DNA from: Acidobacteriota bacterium
GTDB taxonomy: Bacteria; Acidobacteriota; Terriglobia; Acidiferrales; UBA7541
Length of the DNA: 64,000 nucleotides
Assembly: GCA_016201285.1 (NCBI GenBank)
Contig: JACQDE010000067.1
Coordinates: forward strand, 1-64,000
Reading direction: 5' to 3'
Shown: positions 35,658 to 46,094 of the stretch, one piece after another
How the letters are laid out: each line of letters begins with the position of its first letter
Position numbering within the stretch: position 1 is the first letter of the stretch
Notes under the pieces: model-generated
What the model saw: only the letters and a program-made list of their open reading frames with translations
The model's database searches: none
Told to the model about the DNA's origin: nothing
Made by a program: the position numbers and the translations under genes

Positions 35658-35781
35658 ATGAATGCTCTCCTCGGAAACATTGTAGCGCGAGTCCCGCTTG
35701 CGCAGCGCATTGACTTGCGCGGGTGCACTGCCTAATATGCCGCGCGGCAATTGTGATGACATCTTCTGAGGATGAGGCCCT

Positions 35782-37212
35782 GTGAAAACGCTTTCTCTTC
35801 CCACACGTGCAATTCTGGCTCTCGGGTTCTTCTGCGCGCTGGCCTGCGGGGGCCTGGCACAGCAGCAAACGTCCCTCACCGACCAATATCGTGACGCGGC
35901 CGGGCGGCTCATCGGCGCGGCGCTGGTGGACAAACCCGGATGGGAAAAGCTCACCTATCTGACGACGGTGATTGGCCATCGCCTTTCTGGCTCGCCGCAA
36001 CTCGAGCGCGCGGTGGCCTGGGCCGCCGATGCCATGCGCGCCGACGGGCTCGACAACGTGCGCTTGCAGTTGGTCAAGGTGCCGCACTGGGTGCGCGGCC
36101 GCGAGTACGTCAGTGTCGTCGCGCCGATGGAGCGGCCTCTGCCAATGCTTGGCTTGGGCGGAAGTATCGCCACGCCGCCGGAAGGAATTACCGCGCCCGT
36201 CGTGGTGGTTTCCAATTTCGATGAGCTCGAAGCGCTTGGGCAGGAAAAGATTTCGGGGAAAATTGTTCTTTACGATGTGCCGTGGACTGGCTACGGACCC
36301 ACGGTGCGCTACCGCTCGATTGGCGCGGCGCGCGCCGCGAAGCTGGGCGCGGTCGGAATGTTGCTGCGCTCCGTGACCGATCGGAGCCTGTACACGCCGC
36401 ACACCGGCGCGATGGACACGCGCTCCGCCGACGCTACGGTCCCCGCCGCCGCCATTACCGTCGAGGATTCGGCGTGGATTCACCGCATGGCGGACGCCGG
36501 CCGAGAAGTCCGCGTGAAGCTCTACATGGAAGCGAAGATGCTACCGGACGCAGACTCGGCCAACGTGATCGGTGAAATCACCGGCCGCGAGAAGCCCGAA
36601 GAAGTGGTGGTCATGGGCGGGCACTTTGATTCGTGGGACGTCGGGCAGGGCGCGCAGGACGACGGCGCAAGCTGCATCGCCGCGTGGCAGGCGCTCACGA
36701 TTTTGAAACAGCTTGGCCTCAAGCCGCGGCGCACGCTACGTGTCGTGCTCTGGACCAACGAGGAAAACGGCCTGCGAGGCGGCCAGGCCTACCGCGAGTC
36801 GCTCGGCGCCGACATTTCGAGCCACATCGCCGCAATCGAAATGGACGGTGGCGCGGAAAAACCGGTGGGATTCGGTTTGGGCCTTGCCGGAGTGGACCCG
36901 AACTCCAAAGACCCGCGCTACGAAGCGGCGATGGAGAAGTTGAAGCAGATCGGGCGGCTGCTGGAGGGTATCGAAGCCGGCGAAATCACCCGCGGAGGTG
37001 GCGGCGCCGATATCGGGCCGCTGATGCGCGACGGCGTGCCGGGCCTCGGACAGCGCACCATCGGCGAGCGCTATTTCGACTGGCACCACACCAACGCCGA
37101 CACGCTCGACAAAATTGACCCGCAGAACTTCCGCAAGGCAGTGGCCATGCTGGCCGTGATGGGCTATGTTCTTGCCGACATGCCCGAGCGGCTGGTGGAA
37201 GCTGCAAAGTAG
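35782..37212 (+). CDS. Secreted M28-family zinc peptidase (carboxypeptidase Q-like)
   Basis: A 476-residue exported peptidase beginning at GTG (35782) with a signal peptide ([19 protein letters not shown]). A PA-type insert (about 120-230) is followed by the M28 catalytic domain with [19 protein letters not shown] (zinc ligands His and Asp), [11 protein letters not shown] (catalytic and metal Glu), EMDGG, and DWHHTNADT (last His). It resembles plasma glutamate carboxypeptidase. It would release amino acids from peptides outside the cytoplasm, in line with other secreted peptidases in this window. Confidence 0.9.
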   Translation: MKTLSLPTRAILALGFFCALACGGLAQQQTSLTDQYRDAAGRLIGAALVDKPGWEKLTYLTTVIGHRLSGSPQLERAVAWAADAMRADGLDNVRLQLVKVPHWVRGREYVSVVAPMERPLPMLGLGGSIATPPEGITAPVVVVSNFDELEALGQEKISGKIVLYDVPWTGYGPTVRYRSIGAARAAKLGAVGMLLRSVTDRSLYTPHTGAMDTRSADATVPAAAITVEDSAWIHRMADAGREVRVKLYMEAKMLPDADSANVIGEITGREKPEEVVVMGGHFDSWDVGQGAQDDGASCIAAWQALTILKQLGLKPRRTLRVVLWTNEENGLRGGQAYRESLGADISSHIAAIEMDGGAEKPVGFGLGLAGVDPNSKDPRYEAAMEKLKQIGRLLEGIEAGEITRGGGGADIGPLMRDGVPGLGQRTIGERYFDWHHTNADTLDKIDPQNFRKAVAMLAVMGYVLADMPERLVEAAK

Positions 37213-37255
37213 AACCGGTCGAGGCTAAGAACCGGTAACACTCCGGCTCCACTTT

Positions 37256-39082
37256 TCACTGTCTTTTTTCGCACGACGGCAGCGGGCGTGGCTCATCCTC
37301 TTCCGTATAGAGCCTGGCGATGAGGTCGTGGTATCGCTGTTCGACGACGTGACGCTTGATTTTCATCGAGTAAGTGAGCTGGCCATCCTCGAAGGAAAAA
37401 TCGTGGTCGAGCAGGGCGAATCGCTTGATCGTCTCGTACTGCGCGAGGTGCGAGGTGAGCCGCTCGATTTCTCCGCGGATCAGATCACGCACCCACGGAT
37501 GCGCGGCGATCTCGGCTGGCGAGGAAAACGAAAGCCCGGTCTCCCTGCCTTTCGCCTCGACGGCGTCGAAATTCGGCACGATGAGGGCGATGATGAAGCG
37601 CCGGCGGTCACCCACGATCACCGCCCCCGAGATGAAGGGACTGGTCTTCAGCCCGTTCTCAATCGGCTGCGGCGCGACGAATTTTCCCGCCGCGGTTTTG
37701 ATCAGGTCCTTCTTGCGGTCAGTGACGTAGAGGAAGCCGTCGGCGTCGAGATGACCGATGTCGCCCGTGTGCAGCCAGCCATCGGAAGAAAGCACTTCGG
37801 CCGTCTCTGCGGGCTTGTTGTAGTAGCCCCGCATCACGCACGGCCCTTTCACCAGGATCTCGCCATCCTCGGCGATGCGAACATCCACATTGGGAATAGG
37901 ACGGCCAACCGCGCCAACGCGGTTCACCAGCGGATTGCTGGAGGAAACGATCGGTGAAGTTTCCGTCAAACCGTAGCCTTGATACACCCGCAAATCCACG
38001 GACCAGAAAAACTCGAGCATATCTTTGGAAAGCGGCGCAGCTCCCGAAATAAACGCGCGCATGCGCCCGCCGACGCCCGCGCGCACTTTCGCGTAAGCCA
38101 GCCGATTCGCAATGTGCCACTGGAGCTTCAGCCACGGCGAGACGCTCTTGCCATAGGCACGCCACAGCACGCACTTCCGCGCCACGTTCATCGCCCATTC
38201 GTAAATGCGCCGTCGCCAGCCGGTGACCTGTCGCTCGCTCGCGAGGATCGCCGCGTAAAGCTTCTCAAATACGCGCGGCACCGCAGCCGCGAGCGTCGGC
38301 CGCACTTCGCGCAGCGCTGCCGCAAGCTGTTCCATCTTCCCGACGTAGGCAATGGGCACACCGTAAAAAAAATAGCCGTAGTCCACGATGCGCTCGTACA
38401 CGTGCGCCAGCGGCAGAAAAGAGAGACCGACATCGCCCGCGACCGGCTGCAGCCCCTGGAAAGAATCAATCGTGTTCGCGGTCAGGTTGCTGTGTGTGAG
38501 CATCACGCCCTTGGGAACGCCGGTGGTGCCCGAAGTGTAGATAATAGTAGCGACTTGGTCGCAGTTCACTTGCGCGGCGCGGCGGCGGTATTCGGCCACA
38601 TCGGCGTCGCCGGCGGAGGAAATGAGCGCCTCGTATCGCAGCACGTCCGTTGCAATCTCCGGTGGCGCCGCGCCGACGATGATGTGCTCGACCGCGCCGG
38701 CGCGCTCCCGGCAGCCCAGCAGCCGGCGCACTTGTTCATGCCCAAAGGCGATCACCAGCTTCGCACCGCAGTCGTTCAGGATGTAGGTAATCCGCTCGGG
38801 CGATTCATTGAAATAGATGGGGACGTTGATGGCGCCGAGGCCGACGACGGCAAAGTCAGCGATGTGCCATTCGGGACGGTTGGCGGAAAAGAGTCCGACG
38901 CGGTCGTCCGTTTTCACGCCCAGCTCGGCGAGCGCCCGCGAAAGACCGGCGATGCGACGAAGCAGCTCGCGCGCTGTGACGGATTGCCAGCGTTCGCCCA
39001 CCTTAGACAGCATCACCCCTTTGTCGGGTGGCTGACGATCGATTGCATCCAGAAGGCTTTGCGTCAGCGCGGGATAGGCCAT
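37256..39082 (-). CDS. Long-chain acyl-CoA synthetase (AMP-forming)
   Basis: A 608-residue FadD15-like ligase. The AMP-binding motif is IIYTSGTTGVPKGVMLTH; others are YQGYGLTETSP, LHTGDIGHLDADGFLYVTD and the catalytic-lysine hinge near TDRKKDLIKTAAGKFV. It activates fatty acids with ATP and CoA. The ATG at 39082 begins MAYPALTQSLLDAID, typical for the family N terminus; the ribosome site is weak. It is divergent from the histidine degradation genes. Confidence 0.92.
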   Translation of the reverse strand: MAYPALTQSLLDAIDRQPPDKGVMLSKVGERWQSVTARELLRRIAGLSRALAELGVKTDDRVGLFSANRPEWHIADFAVVGLGAINVPIYFNESPERITYILNDCGAKLVIAFGHEQVRRLLGCRERAGAVEHIIVGAAPPEIATDVLRYEALISSAGDADVAEYRRRAAQVNCDQVATIIYTSGTTGVPKGVMLTHSNLTANTIDSFQGLQPVAGDVGLSFLPLAHVYERIVDYGYFFYGVPIAYVGKMEQLAAALREVRPTLAAAVPRVFEKLYAAILASERQVTGWRRRIYEWAMNVARKCVLWRAYGKSVSPWLKLQWHIANRLAYAKVRAGVGGRMRAFISGAAPLSKDMLEFFWSVDLRVYQGYGLTETSPIVSSSNPLVNRVGAVGRPIPNVDVRIAEDGEILVKGPCVMRGYYNKPAETAEVLSSDGWLHTGDIGHLDADGFLYVTDRKKDLIKTAAGKFVAPQPIENGLKTSPFISGAVIVGDRRRFIIALIVPNFDAVEAKGRETGLSFSSPAEIAAHPWVRDLIRGEIERLTSHLAQYETIKRFALLDHDFSFEDGQLTYSMKIKRHVVEQRYHDLIARLYTEEDEPRPLPSCEKRQ

Positions 39083-39207
39083 GGGGTCTCGACGCTGAAT
39101 GTATCGTAGAGCACGGGGATTGTGCAATGAGAGCTGCCGGAGCACGATACATGGTGCCACTACACCGGGGGCAGCGGGTGGGATAAGATGCAGCCGGGAG
39201 AACGACC

Positions 39208-40884
39208 ATGAGCAAACTGGCGACAGAAAACGACGTCACCTACCAGCCAGTGCGCGCGCCGCGCGGCACACAGATTTCCTGCAAGGGCTGGCAGCAGGAA
39301 GCTGCGTTGCGCATGCTGATGAACAACCTCGACCCGGAAGTCGCCGAAAAACCTGAAGAGTTAATCGTCTATGGCGGCACGGGAAAAGCGGCGCGCAACT
39401 GGGCCTGCTTCCACGCGATCGTTGAATCGCTACGCACACTCGCCAACGACGAGACGCTGCTCGTGCAATCGGGCAAGCCGGTGGGAATTTTCCGCACGCA
39501 CGAACACGCGCCGCGCGTGCTGATTGCCAACGCCAACCTCGTCGGACACTGGAGCAACTGGGAAAAGTTCGGCGAGCTCGATCGCGCGGGCCTGATGATG
39601 TACGGCCAGATGACCGCCGGAAGCTGGATCTATATCGGCACGCAGGGAATCCTGCAAGGCACATACGAAACCTTTGCTGCCGCCGCACGCAGGCATTTCG
39701 GTGGCAGCCTCGAAGGCAAGCTGGTGGTGAGCGGCGGCATAGGCGGGATGGGCGGCGCCCAGCCGTTGGCGGCCACGATGAACGGCGGCGCGTTCCTCGG
39801 CGTCGAAGTGGACCCGGAGCGAATCAAGCGGCGCGTCAAGACCGGCTATTGCGATGTCATGGTGACGGACCTAGACGAAGCTCTCCGCATTCTCAAGAAT
39901 GCCGTGCGCAAGCGCGAGGCTACGTCCGTGGGGCTGGTGGGCAACTGCGCCGATGTGATCCCCGAGCTGGCCAAGCGCGGCGTGGTGCCGGACCTGCTCA
40001 CGGACCAGACCAGCGCACACGATCCGCTCAATGGCTACGTGCCCAATGGCATGACGCTCGAACGGGCGCTCGAACTGCGCCGCCAGAATCCCGCTGAATA
40101 TCAGAAGCGATCACTTGACGCAATTGCTGCGCACGTGCGCGGAATGCTCGCGCTGCAGAAACTCGGCGCGGTCACTTTCGACTACGGCAATAACATTCGC
40201 ACCGTCGCCTTCGACAACGGCGTGAAAGACGCCTACAACTTCCCCGGCTTTGTGCCGGAGTACATCCGTCCGTTGTTCTGCGAAGGCCGTGGGCCGTTCC
40301 GCTGGGTGGCGCTTTCCGGTGAGGCGTCGGACATTCATCGCACCGATGAACTTGTTCTGCAAATGTTTCCGCACGATGAAATTCTCTGCCGCTGGATCAA
40401 GCTCGCACAGAAGCGGGTGAAGTTTCAGGGCCTGCCCGCGCGCATCTGCTGGCTTGGCTATGGCGAACGCGACAAATTCGGGTTGGCCATCAACGATCTG
40501 GTCGCAAAGGGAGAGCTGAAAGCGCCCATCGTCATCGGCCGCGACCATCTCGACTGCGGCTCGGTGGCCTCGCCCTTCCGCGAAACGGAAAAAATGCGCG
40601 ATGGCTCCGACGCCGTGGCTGATTGGGCGCTGCTCAATGCCCTGCTTAATACGGCCAGCGGCGCAAGCTGGGTTTCCATCCACAACGGCGGCGGCGTGGG
40701 CATTGGCTATTCGCAGCATGCGGGACAAGTGATCGTCGCCGACGGCACCAAAGAAATGGCCGCGCGCATCGAGCGCGTGCTGACCAACGACCCCGGCATC
40801 GGCGTCGCTCGCCACGCCGACGCGGGCTACCCCGAGGCCGTCGATTTCGCGCGCAAGACCGGCGTGAAGATTCCGATGCTGTAG
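39208..40884 (+). CDS. hutU: Urocanate hydratase
   Basis: A 558-residue urocanase, the usual length. It shows [22 protein letters not shown] near the N terminus, the NAD-binding [19 protein letters not shown], and [20 protein letters not shown]. It converts urocanate to imidazolonepropionate, the second step of histidine breakdown. GGGAG precedes the ATG. The stop is immediately followed by a palindromic repeat. HutI lies 1.1 kb downstream, separated by an unrelated reductase-like gene; histidase is not in the window. Confidence 0.96.
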   Translation: MSKLATENDVTYQPVRAPRGTQISCKGWQQEAALRMLMNNLDPEVAEKPEELIVYGGTGKAARNWACFHAIVESLRTLANDETLLVQSGKPVGIFRTHEHAPRVLIANANLVGHWSNWEKFGELDRAGLMMYGQMTAGSWIYIGTQGILQGTYETFAAAARRHFGGSLEGKLVVSGGIGGMGGAQPLAATMNGGAFLGVEVDPERIKRRVKTGYCDVMVTDLDEALRILKNAVRKREATSVGLVGNCADVIPELAKRGVVPDLLTDQTSAHDPLNGYVPNGMTLERALELRRQNPAEYQKRSLDAIAAHVRGMLALQKLGAVTFDYGNNIRTVAFDNGVKDAYNFPGFVPEYIRPLFCEGRGPFRWVALSGEASDIHRTDELVLQMFPHDEILCRWIKLAQKRVKFQGLPARICWLGYGERDKFGLAINDLVAKGELKAPIVIGRDHLDCGSVASPFRETEKMRDGSDAVADWALLNALLNTASGASWVSIHNGGGVGIGYSQHAGQVIVADGTKEMAARIERVLTNDPGIGVARHADAGYPEAVDFARKTGVKIPML

Positions 40885-40939
40885 CACAGGCTTATAGCCT
40901 GTGCGCGTCAATCAAAGCAGACAGGCTGAAAGCCTATCC
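40884..40939. repeat. Pair of REP-like palindromes after hutU
   Basis: GCACAGGCT/AGCCTGTGC (40884-40904) is a perfect 9-base-pair stem with a TAT loop; a second, degenerate copy (CAGGCTGAAAGCCTATCC, 40922-40939) follows 17 bases later. Both share the AGGCT core and look like dispersed intergenic repeats. Confidence 0.6.
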
Positions 40940-40952
40940 TACGGGAGAATCC

Positions 40953-41855
40953 ATGTACGTCATCACCGGCGCAACAGGAAACACCGGGAAAATAGTCGCG
41001 GAAACGCTGCTTGCGAAAGGCGAGAAGGTGCGTGTGCTCGGGCGGAGCGCAGAGAAGTTGCAATTGCTCGTCGCAAAAGGCGCGGAAGCTTGCGTTGCAG
41101 ACGTCACGGACGAAGCTGCTCTCACAAAGGCGTTCACGGGCGCGACAGCGGTCTACGCCATGATCCCGCCGGACATGAAGGCGGAAGATCCACGCGCGCA
41201 TCAAGTGACTGTGGGACGCGCGCTGGCCGGAGCCATCGGCATGGCGGGCGTGAAGCACGTCGTGTTTCTGAGCAGCGTCGGCGCGCAAAACGCAGAAGGC
41301 TGCGGGCCGGTGAGCGAGCTGCATGCGGTGGAGGAAATGTTGAACGGCATCGCCGGCGCAAGCGTGATGAGCCTGCGGCCGGCCTACTTCATGGAGAATT
41401 TTCTAATGCTCATCGGAATGATCAAGAACATGGGCATGATGGGCGGCGTAATCAAGGCGGATATTCCCCTCCCCGTGATCGCCACGCGCGATATCGGCCC
41501 CGTGGCCGCGGAGGCGCTCCTAAGACGCGACTGGACCGGCAACACCACGCGCGAACTGCTCGGCCAGCGCGACATTACCATGGCGGAAGCGGCAAAAGTG
41601 CTTGGCGCGGCCATCGGCAAGCCCAGGCTTTCGTACAATGCATTCCCCGGCTTCATGGCCAAGCCCGCGCTGACCCAGATGGGCCTCTCGAAATCCGTGG
41701 CCGATGCGCTGGTGGAAATGTCCGAGGCCATCAATGACCGCCGCATGGTGCCGCTGGAAAAACGCTCGTCTGCAAACACTACGCCAACGTCCATCGAGTG
41801 GTTCACGGAAAATGTTTTCGCGCCCGCGTTCCAAGCAAGCGCTGCGAAGGCCTAA
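40953..41855 (+). CDS. NmrA-like NAD(P)-binding protein
   Basis: A 300-residue atypical short-chain dehydrogenase of the NmrA/azoreductase-like group. The N terminus YVITGATGNTGKIVAETLL is the dinucleotide-binding motif; AVYAMIPPDMKAED and HVVFLSSVGAQNAEGCG follow the NmrA pattern. The Tyr-Lys pair of classical dehydrogenases is not obvious, so it may act as a redox sensor or a quinone reductase. GGGAGAA precedes the ATG. It sits between hutU and hutI, but no part of histidine degradation needs it. Confidence 0.8.
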   Translation: MYVITGATGNTGKIVAETLLAKGEKVRVLGRSAEKLQLLVAKGAEACVADVTDEAALTKAFTGATAVYAMIPPDMKAEDPRAHQVTVGRALAGAIGMAGVKHVVFLSSVGAQNAEGCGPVSELHAVEEMLNGIAGASVMSLRPAYFMENFLMLIGMIKNMGMMGGVIKADIPLPVIATRDIGPVAAEALLRRDWTGNTTRELLGQRDITMAEAAKVLGAAIGKPRLSYNAFPGFMAKPALTQMGLSKSVADALVEMSEAINDRRMVPLEKRSSANTTPTSIEWFTENVFAPAFQASAAKA

Positions 41856-41860
41856 GCTGG

Positions 41861-42017
41861 CATGAGGTCATCTCATAAATGCCGCTAAGTCATTCAAACC
41901 TTGTCGGTTCGAGCTCCGGGGGTCACAAAACCCGCGAAAACAGGGCCTTTTTGATGGCCCAGGGAGCTTGTCTTTTCGGTTTCAAGCACTTACGGGCATT
42001 TATGAGATAAGTTCATG
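41861..42017. repeat. Long inverted repeat (MITE-like) upstream of hutI
   Basis: ATCTCATAAATGCC (41870-41883) and GGCATTTATGAGAT (41995-42008) are perfect inverted copies; the match continues imperfectly inward to 41890 and 41988. The right arm ends six bases before the hutI ATG. The enclosed bases include TCGGTTCGAGCTCC near 41904, which resembles a worn tRNA T-arm, and a small hairpin GGGCC/GGCCC near 41943. It may be a non-autonomous element or an RNA hairpin affecting hutI translation. Confidence 0.55.
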
Positions 42018-43289
42018 TCAGACACGCTGCTCATTACCGGATGCAAGCAACTCGTCACCCTGCGAGGGCCTGTGCCGCGGCGCGGGCGAGCGCTGCGCGA
42101 GCTGGGCATGATCGAGGACGGCGCTCTGCTCGTCCGCGATGGCCGGATTCTGGCGGTGGGAACGCGGAAGGCAATCGAACGCCGGAAAGATGCCCGCCGC
42201 GCAAGGAAACTCGACCTGGGCGGACGAGTCGTGCTGCCGGGTTTTGTAGATTCGCACACGCACCTCGTTTTTGCCGGCAACCGCGCCGAAGAATACGAGC
42301 GGCGGATTTCCGGCGCGACGTACGAACGGATTGCCAGGGCCGGAGGCGGAATTCTCTCCACGGTGCGCAAGCTTCGCGCCGCGGATGCCAACGCGCTCGC
42401 TGCGCGCGCCTCTGACTGGCTGAGCATCTTTTCTGCGCACGGCACAACCACTGTCGAGGCCAAAAGCGGCTACGGGCTCGACGCCGCGAGCGAGCTGAAA
42501 ATTCTGCGCGTGATGAATGCCCTGCGGCGTCATGTGCGGCTGGACATCGTGCCGACGTTCATGGGCGCGCACGTCGTTCCTCCGGAGTTCAAGAAGCGGC
42601 CGGATGCGTACGTCGATTTGCTGGTGCACCGGCTGATCCCGCAGGTGGCCAGGGAAGGGCTGGCCGAGTTCTGCGATGTGTTCTGCGACCGCGGGGCATT
42701 CACGGTGGAACAAGCGCGCCGAATTCTGACCGCGGGCCGCGCGTGCGGATTGGCGCCACGTATCCATGCCGAGCAACTCGCGCGCACCGGCGCGGCGCGG
42801 CTGGCGGTAGAGCTCCATGCGGCTAGCGCAGATCATCTCGAAAAAGTGAATGCTGCGGATATTCGCGCTCTTGCAGCGTCGGATGTCACCTGCACCCTTT
42901 TGCCCGGCTGTTGCTTCCATCTTGGTCTCGCGCACTATGCGCCCGCGCGCAAACTGATTGATGCCGGCGCGATCGTTGCTCTGGCGACGGATTTCAACCC
43001 GGGCACCAGCCCCACGCTGAACATGCAGATGGTGCTCTCGCTCGCGTGCACGCAGATGCGCATGACGCCAGCCGAATCCATCACCGCGGCGACCATTAAC
43101 GCCGCTTATTCCCTGCGCCGCGCCGACCGCATCGGCTCGCTCGAAGTTGGCAAGTTCGCCGACCTCGCCGTGTTCGATGTGTCCGACTATCGCGAAATCC
43201 CATACTATTTTGGAATCAACCACTGCCAGTACACGTTCAAGCGTGGGCGCGCAGCCCACAGGCGAAACGCCTTGGCATTACGCCATTGA
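42015..43289 (+). CDS. hutI: Imidazolonepropionase
   Basis: A 424-residue amidohydrolase with metal-binding VDSHTHLVFAGNRAEEYERR, the substrate segment EAKSGYGLD, HAEQLARTGAARLA, and the late ATDFNPGTSPTLNM. It opens the imidazolone ring to formiminoglutamate, third step of histidine degradation. Its ribosome site GAGATAA lies within the right arm of a long inverted repeat, so translation may be affected by that structure. The product is used by the bifunctional FTCD encoded at 46515. Confidence 0.95.
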   Translation: MSDTLLITGCKQLVTLRGPVPRRGRALRELGMIEDGALLVRDGRILAVGTRKAIERRKDARRARKLDLGGRVVLPGFVDSHTHLVFAGNRAEEYERRISGATYERIARAGGGILSTVRKLRAADANALAARASDWLSIFSAHGTTTVEAKSGYGLDAASELKILRVMNALRRHVRLDIVPTFMGAHVVPPEFKKRPDAYVDLLVHRLIPQVAREGLAEFCDVFCDRGAFTVEQARRILTAGRACGLAPRIHAEQLARTGAARLAVELHAASADHLEKVNAADIRALAASDVTCTLLPGCCFHLGLAHYAPARKLIDAGAIVALATDFNPGTSPTLNMQMVLSLACTQMRMTPAESITAATINAAYSLRRADRIGSLEVGKFADLAVFDVSDYREIPYYFGINHCQYTFKRGRAAHRRNALALRH

Positions 43290-43471
43290 ACCTCTGCCCA
43301 GGAGAATCCAAGCACGCGCAGCGTCAGGTTTCGGCGGTTGGAATCCTCATCGCTCTTATCTACTCCTCCGATTCAGCCGCCGGTGGACCTGCTGCGGTTT
43401 CAGCGTTGCCCGCACAGGATCTCTTCTGGAACGGGACTTGCCTGTTTCTGAAGTCACGTTGATTTCCTGTT

Positions 43472-43498
43472 TTGACATATTTGCGGGACCGGTATTAT
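43472..43498 (+). promoter_or_regulatory. Putative sigma-70 promoter for the M1 aminopeptidase
   Basis: TTGACA (43472-43477) and TATTAT (43493-43498) with a 15-base spacer, about 47 bases before the ATG at 43545. Both hexamers are good but the spacer is two bases shorter than the optimum. Confidence 0.45.
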
Positions 43499-43544
43499 TG
43501 TGTGACCTGCAAAGCACAGAGAGGGAGGTCTTCCAAGATCCGCC

Positions 43545-46094
43545 ATGAATACAGTGTTTCTTGCGTCCGCGCGCTTCCAGAGAACGATCTGGTCTTCCAT
43601 TCTTGCACTGGTTTTGAGCATCGTGGCCGGCTTGGCCCACGCTGTTCCTACGCCAGCCCCGGACTTTCATCGCGCGCCGTCCGAAGAGCTCATGCGCATT
43701 TACGGTCAGATCCGCCAGCTCCACGCCGGGGACCAATGGGCCGACACAGAGAATGTCGCCTGGAAGCGCGATGCCGGGACGTTTCGATTTGAAAAAGGCC
43801 GCCTGATTTTTGCGGCTCCGGTGGATGGCCGGATCCTCGCGGCGGCGTTCATTGGGCAGGGCACGTTCGAGATGGATCCGCCGAGCGCAATCGAGCGACG
43901 GCAGATCGCTCGCTTCAGTAAGGGGCCGAAGCTTGTAGACAGTTTTCGCCAAGCCGTTTTTTTCTTCACCGACGATTCTTGGGGGGAGCTGCAGAAGCTC
44001 GTAAGAGTTCAGTCCGGGGGTGATCAACAAGCCAGAGGCAACATCATCGAGTCCGCCCAGAAGAAATACGCAGAGAGCTTCAACGATTGGTGGGCGAACC
44101 AGCGCAAAGGCAACTTCCCGATGCGCAACCTTGCGGCGCGCATGCTCGCCGATCTGTCCGACCCGTCCAGCCGGGGCCTCTTCCTTGCGGATCTCAACAC
44201 GGAAAACTACGACAACCTCCTCTTCCACATCAGCTGGAACCGCGAAACGCTGTTGCTGTCCGGCATCTCCAATGACGAAGAGGTCATGCTGGTGCACGCC
44301 AAGCGCAACGAATATTGGGAATGGTGGGCAGGGTTCCATCTAGCGGAGGAATACGCGCAGACATCTCACCCGGAACACCGGAGCCTAGTAGCCCATTGCC
44401 AGCAGGAACGCATCGAGGCTGAAATCAGCAAGGACAACCACTTATCGGCAACAGTAGAAATGGATGTGGAGGTGCCCGGCGGTCCGGTGCGCCTGCTCTC
44501 CTTGAATCTGGAAGGTGTTCTTCGAATTGCCTCCGTCTCCGATGCTGCGGGGAACAAACTGGCGTTTATCCAGGAAGCGCGCGAGTTGGACAGCGATCCC
44601 TGGATAATCCTTCCCGAACCGACCGTCCCCGGACGAGCCTACAAGTTGCAGATTGTCTATCAGGAAGATGCCACTCGGGATAGCCGCATCATCCATCAGC
44701 AAGGCTCGGGCCTCTATTACGTCACCGCCCGGGAATCCTGGTTTCCCAGCTTCGGGGCCTTTGACGACCGGACCCGCTACACTCTGCGTTTCCGTTCGCC
44801 CAAGAAGTTCAGCTTGCTAGGGACAGGGCACCTGGCGAAATCGGACAAAGGCAAGGAGACTCTGGAGACCGAGTGGGAATCGGAGATTCCACTGGGTGTG
44901 GTGGGCTTCAATTATGGAGACTTCGTCAACAACAGTCAGTCTGACTCCAATCTCACGGTCACAGCCTATAGCGGCAAGGAAGTCCCGGACGAGCTAAGAG
45001 GCCTGGAGGCAGCGATCGCCACGGCGGAACTCGCTCAGGGGACGGGCCATCAGAGCAACCTGGGAGAACGGCTCGGAATCCAGTCCGGGGGATTCAACAC
45101 CGCCCGCATGGTTGGTTATGCCGCAACCATCAGCTACCAGGCCCTTCGGCTCCACCAGGATTACTTTGGGCCGCTCCCGTTCAAGGCTATTTCGGTAACC
45201 GAACAACCTGTGATCGGCTACGGGCAGAGCTGGCCGACGCTGATTTTTTTGCCCTACGACTCTCTATTGGACGCAAGCACCCGGCACGGCCTTCGTCTGC
45301 AAGTAACTCCGGAGGCAGCGGAATTCTACAACCTCGTGGCCGTGCACGAGATGGCGCATCAATGGTGGGGCCATGTGGTGGGGTGGAAAACCTACCACGA
45401 TCAGTGGCTTTCCGAAGGCTTCGCGGAATTCTCTGCGGGACTGTATCTCCGGAAATTTGAGCCGAAAAAATGGAGTGAGTTCTGGGAACTCAAGAAGAAA
45501 TACATATTGTCCAACAACCGGATGGGGCAGCGCCCGGTGGATGTCGGGCCGCTCTGGCTGAATTATCAACTCAACGCCCAAGTGGCACCGAACAACTCCC
45601 AGGTCCTAATCTATGACAAGGGCGCCTATGTGCTGGAGATGTTGCGCGCCATGATGGAAGATCCAAACGCCCCCAACCCCGACCAGCACTTCATCGCCAT
45701 GATGCGGGATTTTGCCTCCACTTATGCAGGGAAAAACGCCTCGACTGAGGATTTTCGCCGCATCGTGGAAAAGCACATGGGGGAGCCTATGGGCTGGTTC
45801 TTTGAGGAATGGGTGTACGGCACTGAAGTGCCTCACTACGACTTTATGTATCAGTTGAAAGACGTCGGTGGCGGAAAAACCCAGGTCCAGATGACCATCA
45901 CCCAGTCGGGCGTCTCGGAAGCTTTTGTGATGCGGGTACCGGTGTATGTCACGGTCAATGGCAGGTCGATGCGGTTGGGATTGATGAGCGTTCAAGGATC
46001 GAGGAAGGTCACCGATATTGTCACGCTCCCGGTGCGCCCCGAACGAGTGACTTTGGACGACAACCACAGCATACTGTGCACGATTCGGCGGTGA
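43545..46094 (+). CDS. Secreted M1-family zinc aminopeptidase
   Basis: An 849-residue exported protein with a signal peptide (SSILALVLSIVAGLAHA). The C-terminal half has the gluzincin motif VHEMAHQWWGHVVGW and the third zinc ligand in WLSEGFAEF; FPSFGAFDDRTRYTL and the region around residues 400-500 form the M1 N-terminal saddle. The first 230 residues are an extra domain not found in short M1 enzymes. A GXMEN exopeptidase motif is not obvious, so endo- or altered specificity is possible. It lies between hutI and FTCD but likely has its own promoter. Confidence 0.88.
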   Translation: MNTVFLASARFQRTIWSSILALVLSIVAGLAHAVPTPAPDFHRAPSEELMRIYGQIRQLHAGDQWADTENVAWKRDAGTFRFEKGRLIFAAPVDGRILAAAFIGQGTFEMDPPSAIERRQIARFSKGPKLVDSFRQAVFFFTDDSWGELQKLVRVQSGGDQQARGNIIESAQKKYAESFNDWWANQRKGNFPMRNLAARMLADLSDPSSRGLFLADLNTENYDNLLFHISWNRETLLLSGISNDEEVMLVHAKRNEYWEWWAGFHLAEEYAQTSHPEHRSLVAHCQQERIEAEISKDNHLSATVEMDVEVPGGPVRLLSLNLEGVLRIASVSDAAGNKLAFIQEARELDSDPWIILPEPTVPGRAYKLQIVYQEDATRDSRIIHQQGSGLYYVTARESWFPSFGAFDDRTRYTLRFRSPKKFSLLGTGHLAKSDKGKETLETEWESEIPLGVVGFNYGDFVNNSQSDSNLTVTAYSGKEVPDELRGLEAAIATAELAQGTGHQSNLGERLGIQSGGFNTARMVGYAATISYQALRLHQDYFGPLPFKAISVTEQPVIGYGQSWPTLIFLPYDSLLDASTRHGLRLQVTPEAAEFYNLVAVHEMAHQWWGHVVGWKTYHDQWLSEGFAEFSAGLYLRKFEPKKWSEFWELKKKYILSNNRMGQRPVDVGPLWLNYQLNAQVAPNNSQVLIYDKGAYVLEMLRAMMEDPNAPNPDQHFIAMMRDFASTYAGKNASTEDFRRIVEKHMGEPMGWFFEEWVYGTEVPHYDFMYQLKDVGGGKTQVQMTITQSGVSEAFVMRVPVYVTVNGRSMRLGLMSVQGSRKVTDIVTLPVRPERVTLDDNHSILCTIRR

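Noticed and set aside
41899-41925. Possible tRNA gene (TCGGTTCGAG segment)
   Set aside because: Only a T-arm-like piece is present; the pairing is broken and no anticodon or D arm can be built upstream, so it is at most a relic.
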